A stretch of 52,166 nt of DNA, taken from Actinomycetes bacterium (lineage in GTDB: Bacteria > Actinomycetota > Acidimicrobiia > Acidimicrobiales > RAAP-2). Shown piece after piece: positions 8,566 to 16,122 of this stretch. Below the pieces are notes generated by a model that saw only the letters and a list, made by a program, of their open reading frames with translations, had not been told where the DNA came from and made no database searches. The translations under genes were made by a program, and so were the position numbers. The stretch lies in assembly GCA_021844425.1 (NCBI GenBank), contig JAKBTL010000099.1, positions 9,613 to 61,778 of the forward strand, read 5' to 3'. The stretch's first letter is position 1. Each line of letters begins with the position of its first letter.

Positions 8566-9126
8566 GTGCGCCGGATCCCCCTTGCATTCGTCATGCTCGG
8601 CTTGCTCACGCTCCTGGCAGCAGGGGGTGCAATCCTCGGCGCCCTCCAGGCGCCAACAGGGACCGACCTCGCGGTGCGCAACGGCGCAGGTGAGACCCTC
8701 CTCGCCGAGAGGGTGGCGGGCAGCTACACCACCTCCCAGCTCAACGGGGTCGTCGTGTCGTTCGAGTTCCGCGCCCCCGACCACGCCTCGGAGAAGGCGA
8801 CCGGCCCGAAGGGGAAGGTGGAGGGGCGCCGGAGCCTGACCGGCCCGCAGGCCTCGAGCGTCCTCGACCCGGTGCGCCAGCTGCTTTCCCTCCCCGAGTT
8901 CTCGGCGCACGGCTCCCTCTACCAGTCCACCGTGCCGGCCTCGACGCTCGTCCCCGCCGCCACACGCGCGCGCGTCACCGGCACCTACCGAACGCAGGTG
9001 CAGCTCCAAGGCGGTTACGTCGTCGCCGTCTTCGTGCGGATCGACGCGAGCGAAGGGCCGCAGCACATCGTCGAGACCGTCGAGTACCGGCTCTCGAGGG
9101 TAGGCGGCTGGACGCGCTCGCACTAG
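8566..9126 (+). CDS. Exported or membrane-anchored protein of unknown function
   Basis: I do not recognise the family. The 186-residue product starts at GTG with 'MRRIPLAFVMLGLLTLLAAGGAILGAL', a single N-terminal hydrophobic segment that could be a signal peptide or anchor. The rest is soluble, with alternating polar and hydrophobic stretches suggesting beta structure ('ARVTGTYRTQVQLQGGYVVAVFVRI'). There are no cysteines and no catalytic motif I can name. It precedes the nucleosidase-like gene by 46 bp on the same strand. Confidence 0.75.
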   Translation: MRRIPLAFVMLGLLTLLAAGGAILGALQAPTGTDLAVRNGAGETLLAERVAGSYTTSQLNGVVVSFEFRAPDHASEKATGPKGKVEGRRSLTGPQASSVLDPVRQLLSLPEFSAHGSLYQSTVPASTLVPAATRARVTGTYRTQVQLQGGYVVAVFVRIDASEGPQHIVETVEYRLSRVGGWTRSH

Positions 9127-9172
9127 GGGCGACGCCGCGACGAGAGCGACAGCACGGGCACGGGACCCGACC

Positions 9173-9886
9173 ATGGGCGATCCTGAGGTCGTGGTCCTCG
9201 CTGCGATGGCACGCGAGCTGCGCCCGCTCGCGCGCGCGCTCAGGATGCGGGCAGACCCCGTCGGCGGATTGCCCGCATGGCGCGGCCGCGGCATCGTCGC
9301 GGTCGCGGTCGGGGTCGGCCCGGAGCGCGCGAGCGCCGGGACCGCGCACGTGCTCGGCCAGGTACGCGCGCGCCGAGTGCTCGTCGTCGGCGTCGCCGGA
9401 GCGCTCGATCCCGCGCTCGAGGTCGGCGATCTCGTCCGTCCCGAAGCCGTCGTCGACGTGCGCACCGCCAGAGTGCTGGTCGCCTCGCGAGGCGGCATCC
9501 CACGGAGCGGCGTGCTCGCGACCGTGGACCAGATCTTCCTCAGGGGTGACGGACAGGCCGCCGGTACCTCCGCACCGCCGTTGCCCGACGGCGCGACGGT
9601 GGTCGACATGGAGACCGCTGCGATCGCCGCCGTCGCCGACGCGAGGGGGGTCGGGTGGGACGTGGTCCGCGCGATCAGCGACGTCGCCGGCACCCTCACG
9701 CCCGACGTCGCGGCGCTCCTCTCCCCCGATGGGCGGGTGCGCCTTTCCGCCGCGGTACGCCTCGTCCTACGCCATCCGCCGGCCGCTGGACGCCTCGTGA
9801 GGCTCGGCGTCGACACGAACCGAGCGCTGAAGGCGATGACCGGCGCAGTCGTCCGCGAACTGGCAGCAGAGGGAGTACGCCCCTGA
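9173..9886 (+). CDS. Purine/uridine phosphorylase superfamily protein (MTA/SAH nucleosidase-like)
   Basis: Predicted nucleosidase or phosphorylase acting on a nucleoside-like substrate in the cytoplasm. The 237-residue sequence has the superfamily's N-terminal 'VVVLAAMARELRPLARAL', the central 'VLVVGVAGALDPALEVGDLV', and the substrate-binding 'VVDMETAAIAAVADARGV' followed by 'VVRAISD'. The Met-Glu pair contacting ribose and the Asp contacting base in MTA/SAH nucleosidases are thus present. The same family includes hopanoid-pathway nucleosidases (HpnG), and no neighbouring gene settles the substrate. Confidence 0.85.
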   Translation: MGDPEVVVLAAMARELRPLARALRMRADPVGGLPAWRGRGIVAVAVGVGPERASAGTAHVLGQVRARRVLVVGVAGALDPALEVGDLVRPEAVVDVRTARVLVASRGGIPRSGVLATVDQIFLRGDGQAAGTSAPPLPDGATVVDMETAAIAAVADARGVGWDVVRAISDVAGTLTPDVAALLSPDGRVRLSAAVRLVLRHPPAAGRLVRLGVDTNRALKAMTGAVVRELAAEGVRP

Positions 9887-9935
9887 GCAGGGACAACCCG
9901 GGCGCGCTCGACGCAAGGGCCCGCGCGGCCCGACA

Positions 9936-10565
9936 ATGGGGGGCGTGACGACCTCATCTCCCACCGGGTCCCAGGAGCGCGCGGCGGTCTCCCAGCGCCA
10001 GCACATCCTCGACACGGCCCTCGCGCTCATGTCCCAGAAAGGGGTCGACGGCACGAGCATGCGCGACCTCGCCGCCGCCTCCGGCCTGAACGTCGCCTCG
10101 CTGTACCACTACTTCGCATCGAAGCGCGAGCTGCTCGTCGCGGTGCTCCAAGAGCGCGGGTTCATCGAAGACCTGGCAGCGTCGACCGGACCCGCTGCGA
10201 TCTCACGCGACGATCTCGACGGGATCGTCGACATCCTCGAGGACATCCTGGGCTCGATGCTCGAGGTCGAGGACTTCATCCGGCTCATGCTGGGCGAGGT
10301 GCTGCGCGGCCAGGAGACGGCGCACGTCGTCGGCATCGAGCTCTTCGACGCCACGCAGGCGGCGCTGGAGCGATGGCTCGAGGAGTCCGAGCCGGCCATC
10401 TGCAACGGCCCCGGAGCGCCGGCGGTCGCCAGGGTGCTGCGCGCGTTCTTGGTCGGGCTGTTCTTCGAGCATCTCGCCGGCGTGCTCGACACCTCGGGCG
10501 ACGCGCGCCAGGTGTTCCGAGAGCGGGCGGCAGAAGCAGCAGCGGTCCTGCGCAACCGCCCCTGA
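9936..10565 (+). CDS. TetR-family transcriptional regulator
   Basis: Predicted ligand-responsive repressor. The N-terminal helix-turn-helix is clear: 'ILDTALALMSQKGVDGTSMR' followed by 'LAAASGLNVASLYHYFASKR'. The C-terminal ligand domain is generic. The ATG at 9936 or the GTG three codons later could start translation. Its targets are unknown. It sits between a same-strand nucleosidase-like gene and the convergent DUF2237/condensation pair. Confidence 0.93.
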   Translation: MGGVTTSSPTGSQERAAVSQRQHILDTALALMSQKGVDGTSMRDLAAASGLNVASLYHYFASKRELLVAVLQERGFIEDLAASTGPAAISRDDLDGIVDILEDILGSMLEVEDFIRLMLGEVLRGQETAHVVGIELFDATQAALERWLEESEPAICNGPGAPAVARVLRAFLVGLFFEHLAGVLDTSGDARQVFRERAAEAAAVLRNRP

Positions 10566-10572
10566 ACGCAGC

Positions 10573-10935
10573 TCAGGGCAACCGGCCGGTGGCGTGCCGG
10601 CGCAGGTCGTCCAGGCTGACCCATTCGAGGGACGCCGCGTGCGTCGCCTCGAGCACGACCTCGGGCGCCGATCCCGCCTCCAGGGCCTCCTGCCAGCGTG
10701 AGGCGCACACGCACCACCGGTCACCTGGCCGCAGGCCGGGAAAGCCAGGCCTCGGCGTCGAGAGGTCGTTGCCGCGAGCCTTCGAGAACTCGAGGAACTC
10801 CGCGCTGACGCGGGCGCACACGGTGTGGACACCGACGTCGTCCGCCCCCGTGTTGCAGCAACCGTCACGATAGAAGCCCGTCAGCGGGATCGAGCTGCAA
10901 GGCTCGAGCTCGCCGCCGAGCACGTTCTTCGCCAA
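10573..10935 (-). CDS. DUF2237 family protein
   Basis: Small conserved protein (120 residues, the usual family size) of unknown function. It matches the family by 'NVLGGELEPCSSIPLTGFYR', 'DGCCNTGADDVGVHTVCARV', 'FLEFSKARGNDLSTPRP' and 'FPGLRPGDRWCVCASRW'. Several conserved cysteines suggest metal or thiol chemistry, but no activity is established. It starts 3 bp after the stop of the upstream condensation-domain gene, so the two are very likely cotranscribed. Confidence 0.93.
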   Translation of the reverse strand: MAKNVLGGELEPCSSIPLTGFYRDGCCNTGADDVGVHTVCARVSAEFLEFSKARGNDLSTPRPGFPGLRPGDRWCVCASRWQEALEAGSAPEVVLEATHAASLEWVSLDDLRRHATGRLP

Positions 10936-10938
10936 GGA

Positions 10939-12300
10939 TCACACCCTTCCCGGCTGCCGCTCCTGCGGCGCGCGGCCGTCCGACGTTGCAAGTCCGAGGA
11001 ACCCCTGAAGCTCGGCGACCAGTGCATCCATGAGCTCCGGGGGCGCAGAACCCGAGATCACGAAGAAATTCCTCCCCCCTGCGTCGTCGGGGGTGCAGTT
11101 GACCCGCAGGACGTCGCGCCCGGTGTGGACGCGGAACCTGCGCTGGCGCACGCCGGCGAAGTCGGGACCCTCTCGCTCGTCGAACATGAAGAACGACACC
11201 GTGGGCTCAAGAGGGACGAAGAGCGCGGGCGCCTGCAGGCGGGCCTCGGCGAGCGGCACGGGCACGACGCTCGCAGCCAGGGCCTCTCGAAGCGAGCGCA
11301 GCACTCTCGGAGAGATCGCCTCCAGCCCCTCTGTCGCGACCACCTGCGCGACCATGCGCACGGGCCCGACGAAGTTCCCGATCAGGTCCTTGGCGCCCGG
11401 GCGGCTGCGGTTCGAGACGGCGGAGGTGACGACGAACCGCTCGGCACCTACGACCCGGGCGAGCGCCATCTCCAGCCAGGAGAGCACCACCACGAACGGC
11501 ATCGCCGCCATGCCCGGCGTCACCTCGACCAGATGCCGCCAATGCCCGGCGGGCACGTTGAAGAACCTCGCTCCCGGGCGCACCCCTGGACGCAGCGTCA
11601 TCGGCCACGCCCCGGCGGCGATCGGCTCGGAGCGAAGCGCGCGCCAGTGCTCGACGGCGCGCCGCTGAAGCGCCTCGGGCACCGGGTTGTCGAGCACCCA
11701 GCGCAGGTAGCTCCCGGCAGAGGGAAGCGGAAGGTCCGGAACCGCCTTGCCTGCGTGGCGTGCATATGCACGTGAAAGCTCGGCAGCGACGAAGGTCCCG
11801 GACTCGCCGTCGCACAGCGCCTCCGCGACGAAGATCGACAGGACGTGGGTCTTCGGAGCGACGACGTAGAGCGTCGCCTGGAGCCGGGGCTCCTCCCATG
11901 GCGAGAGGTCCCTGTACTCGGCCTCGACGGAGACGACCGCCGCAGCCAGGGCTTCGAGCTTCGGCCGGTCGTCGAGCCGGACGATGCGGACCACTCCAGG
12001 CCGGAACGGGGTCACGTGCTGGGTCGCCGTCTCGACGTCTCCATCTGGACCCGGCTCGAAGCGCACCCGAAGGAGGTCGTGCGCGGCGACCACGTCGTCG
12101 ACCGAACGGGCGAGCGCGCTGACGTCCAGCTTCCCGTTGAGCTGGTACACCCAGCTCATGAACTCACGGCTCGGGCTGTGCGGAGCCATGAGGAGCGAGG
12201 AGCGCTGCGTGAGCGAGAGGGGTGCGGTCGTCGGGACGTCCAGCGCCGCCTCGGGCTCCTTCGCCGTCTCGCCGGACGCGGCCCGTTGCGTCGTGCTCAT
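10939..12300 (-). CDS. Stand-alone condensation-domain (CoA-dependent acyltransferase fold) protein with degenerate active site
   Basis: The 453-residue protein has the architecture of NRPS condensation and Pap-type acyltransferase domains. An N-terminal 'PLSLTQRSSLL' and 'LDVSALARSVDDVVAAHDLL' are followed by a C-terminal 'NFVGPVRMVAQV' (equivalent to the DFG/GNFVN region). Where HHxxxDG is expected it reads 'AEALCDG', so both histidines are missing while Asp-Gly is kept. It is either catalytically impaired or chemically altered. The ATG at 12300 follows a purine-rich stretch; upstream frame is low complexity. It is followed at 3 bp by DUF2237. No NRPS or PKS genes are nearby. Confidence 0.8.
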   Translation of the reverse strand: MSTTQRAASGETAKEPEAALDVPTTAPLSLTQRSSLLMAPHSPSREFMSWVYQLNGKLDVSALARSVDDVVAAHDLLRVRFEPGPDGDVETATQHVTPFRPGVVRIVRLDDRPKLEALAAAVVSVEAEYRDLSPWEEPRLQATLYVVAPKTHVLSIFVAEALCDGESGTFVAAELSRAYARHAGKAVPDLPLPSAGSYLRWVLDNPVPEALQRRAVEHWRALRSEPIAAGAWPMTLRPGVRPGARFFNVPAGHWRHLVEVTPGMAAMPFVVVLSWLEMALARVVGAERFVVTSAVSNRSRPGAKDLIGNFVGPVRMVAQVVATEGLEAISPRVLRSLREALAASVVPVPLAEARLQAPALFVPLEPTVSFFMFDEREGPDFAGVRQRRFRVHTGRDVLRVNCTPDDAGGRNFFVISGSAPPELMDALVAELQGFLGLATSDGRAPQERQPGRV

Positions 12301-12380
12301 CGATCCTCGACCTCTCCCTTTCCCGACGCGACCCGCGATCGGTAGCCCCGTGAAGCCCGGCGTCGTGTGAGGATGGCTTC

Positions 12381-12875
12381 GTGCGAGCCTCCTACGAGCC
12401 CCCCGTCGACGCTCAGGCCTACGGATTCTGCCACCGCGTGAGGGTCCGCTTCGCCGAGACGGACGCGATGGGCGTCGTCCACCATGCGGCGTACCTGCCC
12501 TACCTCGAAGAGGCGCGCGTCGAATTCCTGCGTTCGGTCGGCCATCCCTACGCGGCCGTGAGAGCGTCCGGCTTCGAGCTGCCGGTCGCGCAGGTGGCGG
12601 TCCGCTACCTGCGCCCGCTGGCGTTCGACGACGCCGTCGACGTGCACCTGAGAGTCGCACTGGTCAAAGGAGCGACCTTCGAGATCGGCTACCTCCTCGC
12701 GGTCGGCGGCGAGCCCCGAGCGACCGCGAGCACGGTGCACGCCGTGATCGGGCCCGCAGGGCGCCCCGTGCGCTGCCCCGACTGGCTCGTGGCGCTGGCC
12801 GCGCCAGCTCCGTCGCCGGGGCCAGCTCCGTCGCCGGGGCCTGCTCCCTCGCACGCCGCGGCATCGGGCTGCTGA
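12381..12875 (+). CDS. Acyl-CoA thioesterase, hotdog fold (YbgC/4HBT type)
   Basis: Predicted to hydrolyse acyl-CoA or acyl-carrier thioesters. The core 'VRFAETDAMGVVHHAAYLPY' contains the catalytic Asp of the 4-hydroxybenzoyl-CoA thioesterase/YbgC group, followed by 'EEARVEFLRSVG'. The protein is 164 residues, about 25 longer than usual. The extra C terminus is a Pro/Ala/Ser tail made by an 18-bp direct repeat (PAPSPG twice, near 12806-12841). GTG start. Divergent from the condensation-domain gene, 80 bp apart. Confidence 0.9.
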   Translation: MRASYEPPVDAQAYGFCHRVRVRFAETDAMGVVHHAAYLPYLEEARVEFLRSVGHPYAAVRASGFELPVAQVAVRYLRPLAFDDAVDVHLRVALVKGATFEIGYLLAVGGEPRATASTVHAVIGPAGRPVRCPDWLVALAAPAPSPGPAPSPGPAPSHAAASGC

Positions 12876-12893
12876 ACGCGCCGGTGCCGCAGA

Positions 12894-13787
12894 TCAGCCG
12901 CCCCCAGGGACGGACACGCCGCCTGCGGACGCCGAGGACGCGCCAGGTGTCGCGGTCGTCGTGGTGGTGCTCGTCGACGGGGACGTCGTGGTCGTGGTCG
13001 TCGTGGTGCTGCTCGTCGACGGGGACGTCGTGGTCGTGGTCGTCGTGGTGGTCGAAGTGGTCGTGGTCGTCGTCGACCTCGGCGGCGCCGTGGTGGTGGT
13101 CGTGGCGGCGGGCGGAGCCTCGGGCGGTGTCGACGTGAGGAAGTTCCCCGCCGAGGTGCCACCCGAGCTGCTGGACGCCCCGATGAGCGAGGAGAGGGGT
13201 CGCCCTCCCAGCACCTCGACCAGCGTCACGAGGCCGAGCGCGAGGACGAACGACGCTGCGACCGTGACGACCAACGGCCAGCGCGGCTGTCGCGCGGGGC
13301 GACGATGGGCCCCTGCCGGCGTGGGGCGCGGGATCCGGGCACGGCTCCATGCGACGAGCCGCGTCTCTCCGACCTCCTCGAGGTCCGGGGCGCCTGCGGT
13401 CGCGGATCGGGCCGGCGCGTTCCCGGAGGCTGGCTCGGAGCCGGGGGCCGGCGCGTTCCCCGAGGCTGGCTCGGAGCCGGGGCCAGCGTCGACCGAGGCC
13501 TCGATCGCAGACGACCGCACGTCGGCCTTCACCTCCCCGGCTGCGCCGCGGGTCGCCCAGCGGTGGACCAGCGGCAGGCGGTGGCCCTTCTGCACGACGA
13601 CATCACGCACCTTCGAGTGCGTGCGCTCGATCGACTCCCAGACGATGGCGGTGACCGTGGTCGCGACGATGCTGCCCACGGCGACGCCGATCACGGTCCC
13701 GGACACCCCGAAGACCGACGCGATCAGCGCGGAGAGAACAGCGCCGCTCGCAGACGCCGCTATCTGGACCGGGTTCAGTCGCTTCAT
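12894..13787 (-). CDS. Membrane protein with Thr-rich extracellular C-terminal tail
   Basis: No family recognised. The N terminus ('MKRLNPVQIAASASGAVLSA') begins one or two hydrophobic segments with Gly-rich repeats (residues about 8-48). An acidic/Ala-rich cytoplasmic linker carries a two-copy GSEPASGNAPAP repeat. One strong membrane segment, 'PLVVTVAASFVLALGLVTLV', is followed by a long Thr/Ser/Pro tail dominated by runs of Thr. Such tails are usual in actinobacterial surface proteins and are likely wall-spanning or O-mannosylated. The tail DNA is itself a tandem repeat of GTC/GTG-type triplets (about 12960-13090). Confidence 0.78.
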   Translation of the reverse strand: MKRLNPVQIAASASGAVLSALIASVFGVSGTVIGVAVGSIVATTVTAIVWESIERTHSKVRDVVVQKGHRLPLVHRWATRGAAGEVKADVRSSAIEASVDAGPGSEPASGNAPAPGSEPASGNAPARSATAGAPDLEEVGETRLVAWSRARIPRPTPAGAHRRPARQPRWPLVVTVAASFVLALGLVTLVEVLGGRPLSSLIGASSSSGGTSAGNFLTSTPPEAPPAATTTTTAPPRSTTTTTTSTTTTTTTTTSPSTSSTTTTTTTTSPSTSTTTTTATPGASSASAGGVSVPGGG

Positions 13788-13878
13788 GGGGTGGCGTGAC
13801 GCAGCCGCTCGACGGAGCGGCGTGGCCGCACGAGCCTACCCGTGCACGCCCGGAGCGCAGATCCGCTAGACCCCCGGC

Positions 13879-14613
13879 ATGGGCATCATCGACGACATCC
13901 GCCGGTACTGGGACGAGGACGCCGCGACCTACGACGACTCGCGCCAGCACCGACCGACCGAGCCGGCGGTGATGGCCGCCTGGACGGCCGCCGTGGAGGC
14001 CGCGTTGCCCCGGGCGCCCTCCGAGGTCCTCGACTGCGGCGCAGGGACCGGCTTCCTCTCGCTCATCGCCGCCCGCCTCGGGCACAAGGTGACGGCGCTC
14101 GACATGTCCCCCGAGATGCTCAGCCGATTGCGGGCGCGGGCAGCGGCCGAGGGTCTCGAAGTGGAGACCGTGATCGGTCCCGCCACCGAGCCACCCGGCC
14201 GCGACTTCGACGCCGTCATCGAGCGGCACCTCCTCTGGACCCTGCCGGACCCGGCAGGTGCGCTGTCATCTTGGCGCGCCGTCGCACCCGCCGGCCGCCT
14301 CGTCCTCGTAGAAAGCGTCTGGGGCGAGGTCGACCCGATCGAGGAGCTCCGCGGCGCAGCCAGCCGCGTCCTGGGCCGCCTCCGTCAGGCGCCCCCCGAG
14401 CACCACGCCGAGTACTCCGACGAGCTCAGAAGCTCGCTCCCCCTCGGTCGTGGCACGCATCCGGGAACGCTCGTAGCCCTGGCAGTCGACGCAGGGTGGC
14501 GCACGCCGCGGCTGCGCCGTCTCCGAGACGTGGAGTGGGCGGAGCGCATGACGCTCCCCCTCGGCGAGCGCATGGTGGGCACTGCGCCGCGCTTCGTCGT
14601 CGTCGCGGACTGA
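13879..14613 (+). CDS. Class I SAM-dependent methyltransferase
   Basis: Predicted methyltransferase of 244 residues. Motif I 'VLDCGAGTGFLSLIAARLG' binds SAM. It is followed by 'VTALDMSPEML' (motif II acidic residue contacting SAM ribose), 'DFDAVIERHLLWTLPDP' (motif IV) and 'GRLVLVESVW'. The N-terminal 'YWDEDAATYDDS' is typical of UbiE-like small molecule methyltransferases. It converges on livF with only 4 bp between stops. The substrate is unknown. Confidence 0.9.
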   Translation: MGIIDDIRRYWDEDAATYDDSRQHRPTEPAVMAAWTAAVEAALPRAPSEVLDCGAGTGFLSLIAARLGHKVTALDMSPEMLSRLRARAAAEGLEVETVIGPATEPPGRDFDAVIERHLLWTLPDPAGALSSWRAVAPAGRLVLVESVWGEVDPIEELRGAASRVLGRLRQAPPEHHAEYSDELRSSLPLGRGTHPGTLVALAVDAGWRTPRLRRLRDVEWAERMTLPLGERMVGTAPRFVVVAD

Positions 14614-14617
14614 GCCG

Positions 14618-15364
14618 TCATCGGCGGTCGGCGCTCCCGGGCCGCGATCGGCGCGACAGCACCTGGGCCACCACGCCTCGCGCCCCTGAAGGCGGTCCGA
14701 CGTACGCGACCGATCCGTGCTCGAGGACGACCGCCGTCGACGCGAGCCCGAGCGCGCGGTCGACCTGCTGCTCGACGACGACCAGCGCGGTGCCGCTGCG
14801 GCGCACGTCGGCGAACGCCGCGTAGACGTCGTCGACGACGCTCGGAGCGAGGCCGAGCGACAGCTCGTCGGCGACGAGGACCCTGGGCGGCACGACGAGG
14901 ACCTTGGCGAGCGACACCAGCCGCTGCTGGCCGCCCGACAGCGTGCCGACGCGGTGGTGGCGACGCTCGGCCAAGAGCGGGAAGCGTGCGTACGCCCGTT
15001 CGAGGGACGCGGCGAGGTTCCTGCGGCCCGCACGCCGCCGGAGCGACAAGACGAGGTTCTCCTCGACGCTCAGCGAGTCGAAGACCCCGCGACCCTCGGG
15101 GACGTGGGACAACCCGGTGCGGGCGATCGCCCACGCCGGCTTCCCCGTCACGTCCGATCCGCCGACGCGGATGCGCCCGGAGCTCGCGGGCACCAGCCCG
15201 GAGACGACTCGGGCAACCGTCGACTTCCCGGCACCGTTGGGGCCGAGGAGCGCGAGCGCCGCGCCCTCCTGCACCGAGAAGCTCACGCCGAACAGCGCGC
15301 GGTACGGGCCGTACGCGGCGCAGACGCCGTCGAGCTCGAGCGCCGGGTTGCCGCCGTGGATCAC
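14618..15364 (-). CDS. livF: Branched-chain amino acid-type ABC transporter ATPase (LivF)
   Basis: One of two ATPases powering a Liv/HAAT-type importer. It has Walker A 'LLGPNGAGKSTV', signature 'TLSGGQQRLVSLAKVL', Walker B 'RVLVADELSLGL' and the LivF-typical 'GLSHVPEGRGVFDSLSVEEN'. In Walker B the usual DEP is DEL. The GTG start is chosen because it overlaps the livG stop by 4 bp (GTGA); the longer upstream frame is antisense or shadow sequence. Last gene of the operon. Confidence 0.94.
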   Translation of the reverse strand: MIHGGNPALELDGVCAAYGPYRALFGVSFSVQEGAALALLGPNGAGKSTVARVVSGLVPASSGRIRVGGSDVTGKPAWAIARTGLSHVPEGRGVFDSLSVEENLVLSLRRRAGRRNLAASLERAYARFPLLAERRHHRVGTLSGGQQRLVSLAKVLVVPPRVLVADELSLGLAPSVVDDVYAAFADVRRSGTALVVVEQQVDRALGLASTAVVLEHGSVAYVGPPSGARGVVAQVLSRRSRPGSADRR

Positions 15365-16122
15365 GGCGAGCCCAGGTACGCGCGCTCGACCGCAGGCGAG
15401 CGCATCACCTCGTGGAAGCTTCCCGACGCGACCACGCAGCCCAGGTCCATCACGATCACGCGGTCGACGACGGCCTCCACCATCCCGAGGTCGTGCTCGA
15501 CCAGCAGGACCCCCATCGAGCGCTCGACCTGCAACGACCGCAGGAGGTGCGCGAGCTCCCCGGTCTCGCGCTCGTCGAGCCCCGAGGACGGCTCGTCGGC
15601 GAGCAGGATGCGCGGCTGCGCCACGACCGCGCGGGCCAGCTCGACGATCCGGCACGTGCCGAGCCCGAGCGCGGCGACCGGCGTGTCGGCGACGTCGAGC
15701 AGGTCGACAGCCTCGAGGACCGAGTCGGCGGCGGCCAAGTCCTCGCGGCTCGGCTCGCTGAGCCCGAGCAGGTCCCGCCACAGGCGCCCCCGGCGCGTCG
15801 CGCGACTGGCCTCGAGCGCGACGAGGAGGTGGTCGCGGACGGTCAGGTCGGGGAAAACCTCCAGGCGTTGGTACGTCCGTGCGATGCCGAGCCGGGCACG
15901 CCGCCACGTCGAAAGGCCCCCGATGTCGCGCCCGTCGAGCTCGATGGTCCCAGCGTCTGGGCGCAGCTGTCCGAAGATGCAGTCGAAGAGCGTCGTCTTG
16001 CCCGCCCCGTTGGGGCCGACCAGCCCGACACTCTCGCCCGTCGAGAGGTCCAGGTCCACGCCTGTGACGGCGAGGGTCCCCCCGAAGGACTTCGTGAGCC
16101 CGCGCACCGTGAGCGTCGTCAT
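15361..16122 (-). CDS. livG: Branched-chain amino acid-type ABC transporter ATPase (LivG)
   Basis: Second ATPase of the importer, 253 residues. Walker A is 'VGLVGPNGAGKTTLFDCI', Walker B 'RILLADEPSSGL', and the H-loop His lies in 'GVLLVEHDLGMVEAVVDRVI'. The LivG-specific 'GIARTYQRLEVFPDLTVRDH' is clear. The signature loop reads 'ALGLGTCRIVELARAV' where LSxGxxR is normal, a mild degeneration also common in LivG. The ATG overlaps the fused permease stop by 4 bp. Confidence 0.95.
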   Translation of the reverse strand: MTTLTVRGLTKSFGGTLAVTGVDLDLSTGESVGLVGPNGAGKTTLFDCIFGQLRPDAGTIELDGRDIGGLSTWRRARLGIARTYQRLEVFPDLTVRDHLLVALEASRATRRGRLWRDLLGLSEPSREDLAAADSVLEAVDLLDVADTPVAALGLGTCRIVELARAVVAQPRILLADEPSSGLDERETGELAHLLRSLQVERSMGVLLVEHDLGMVEAVVDRVIVMDLGCVVASGSFHEVMRSPAVERAYLGSP

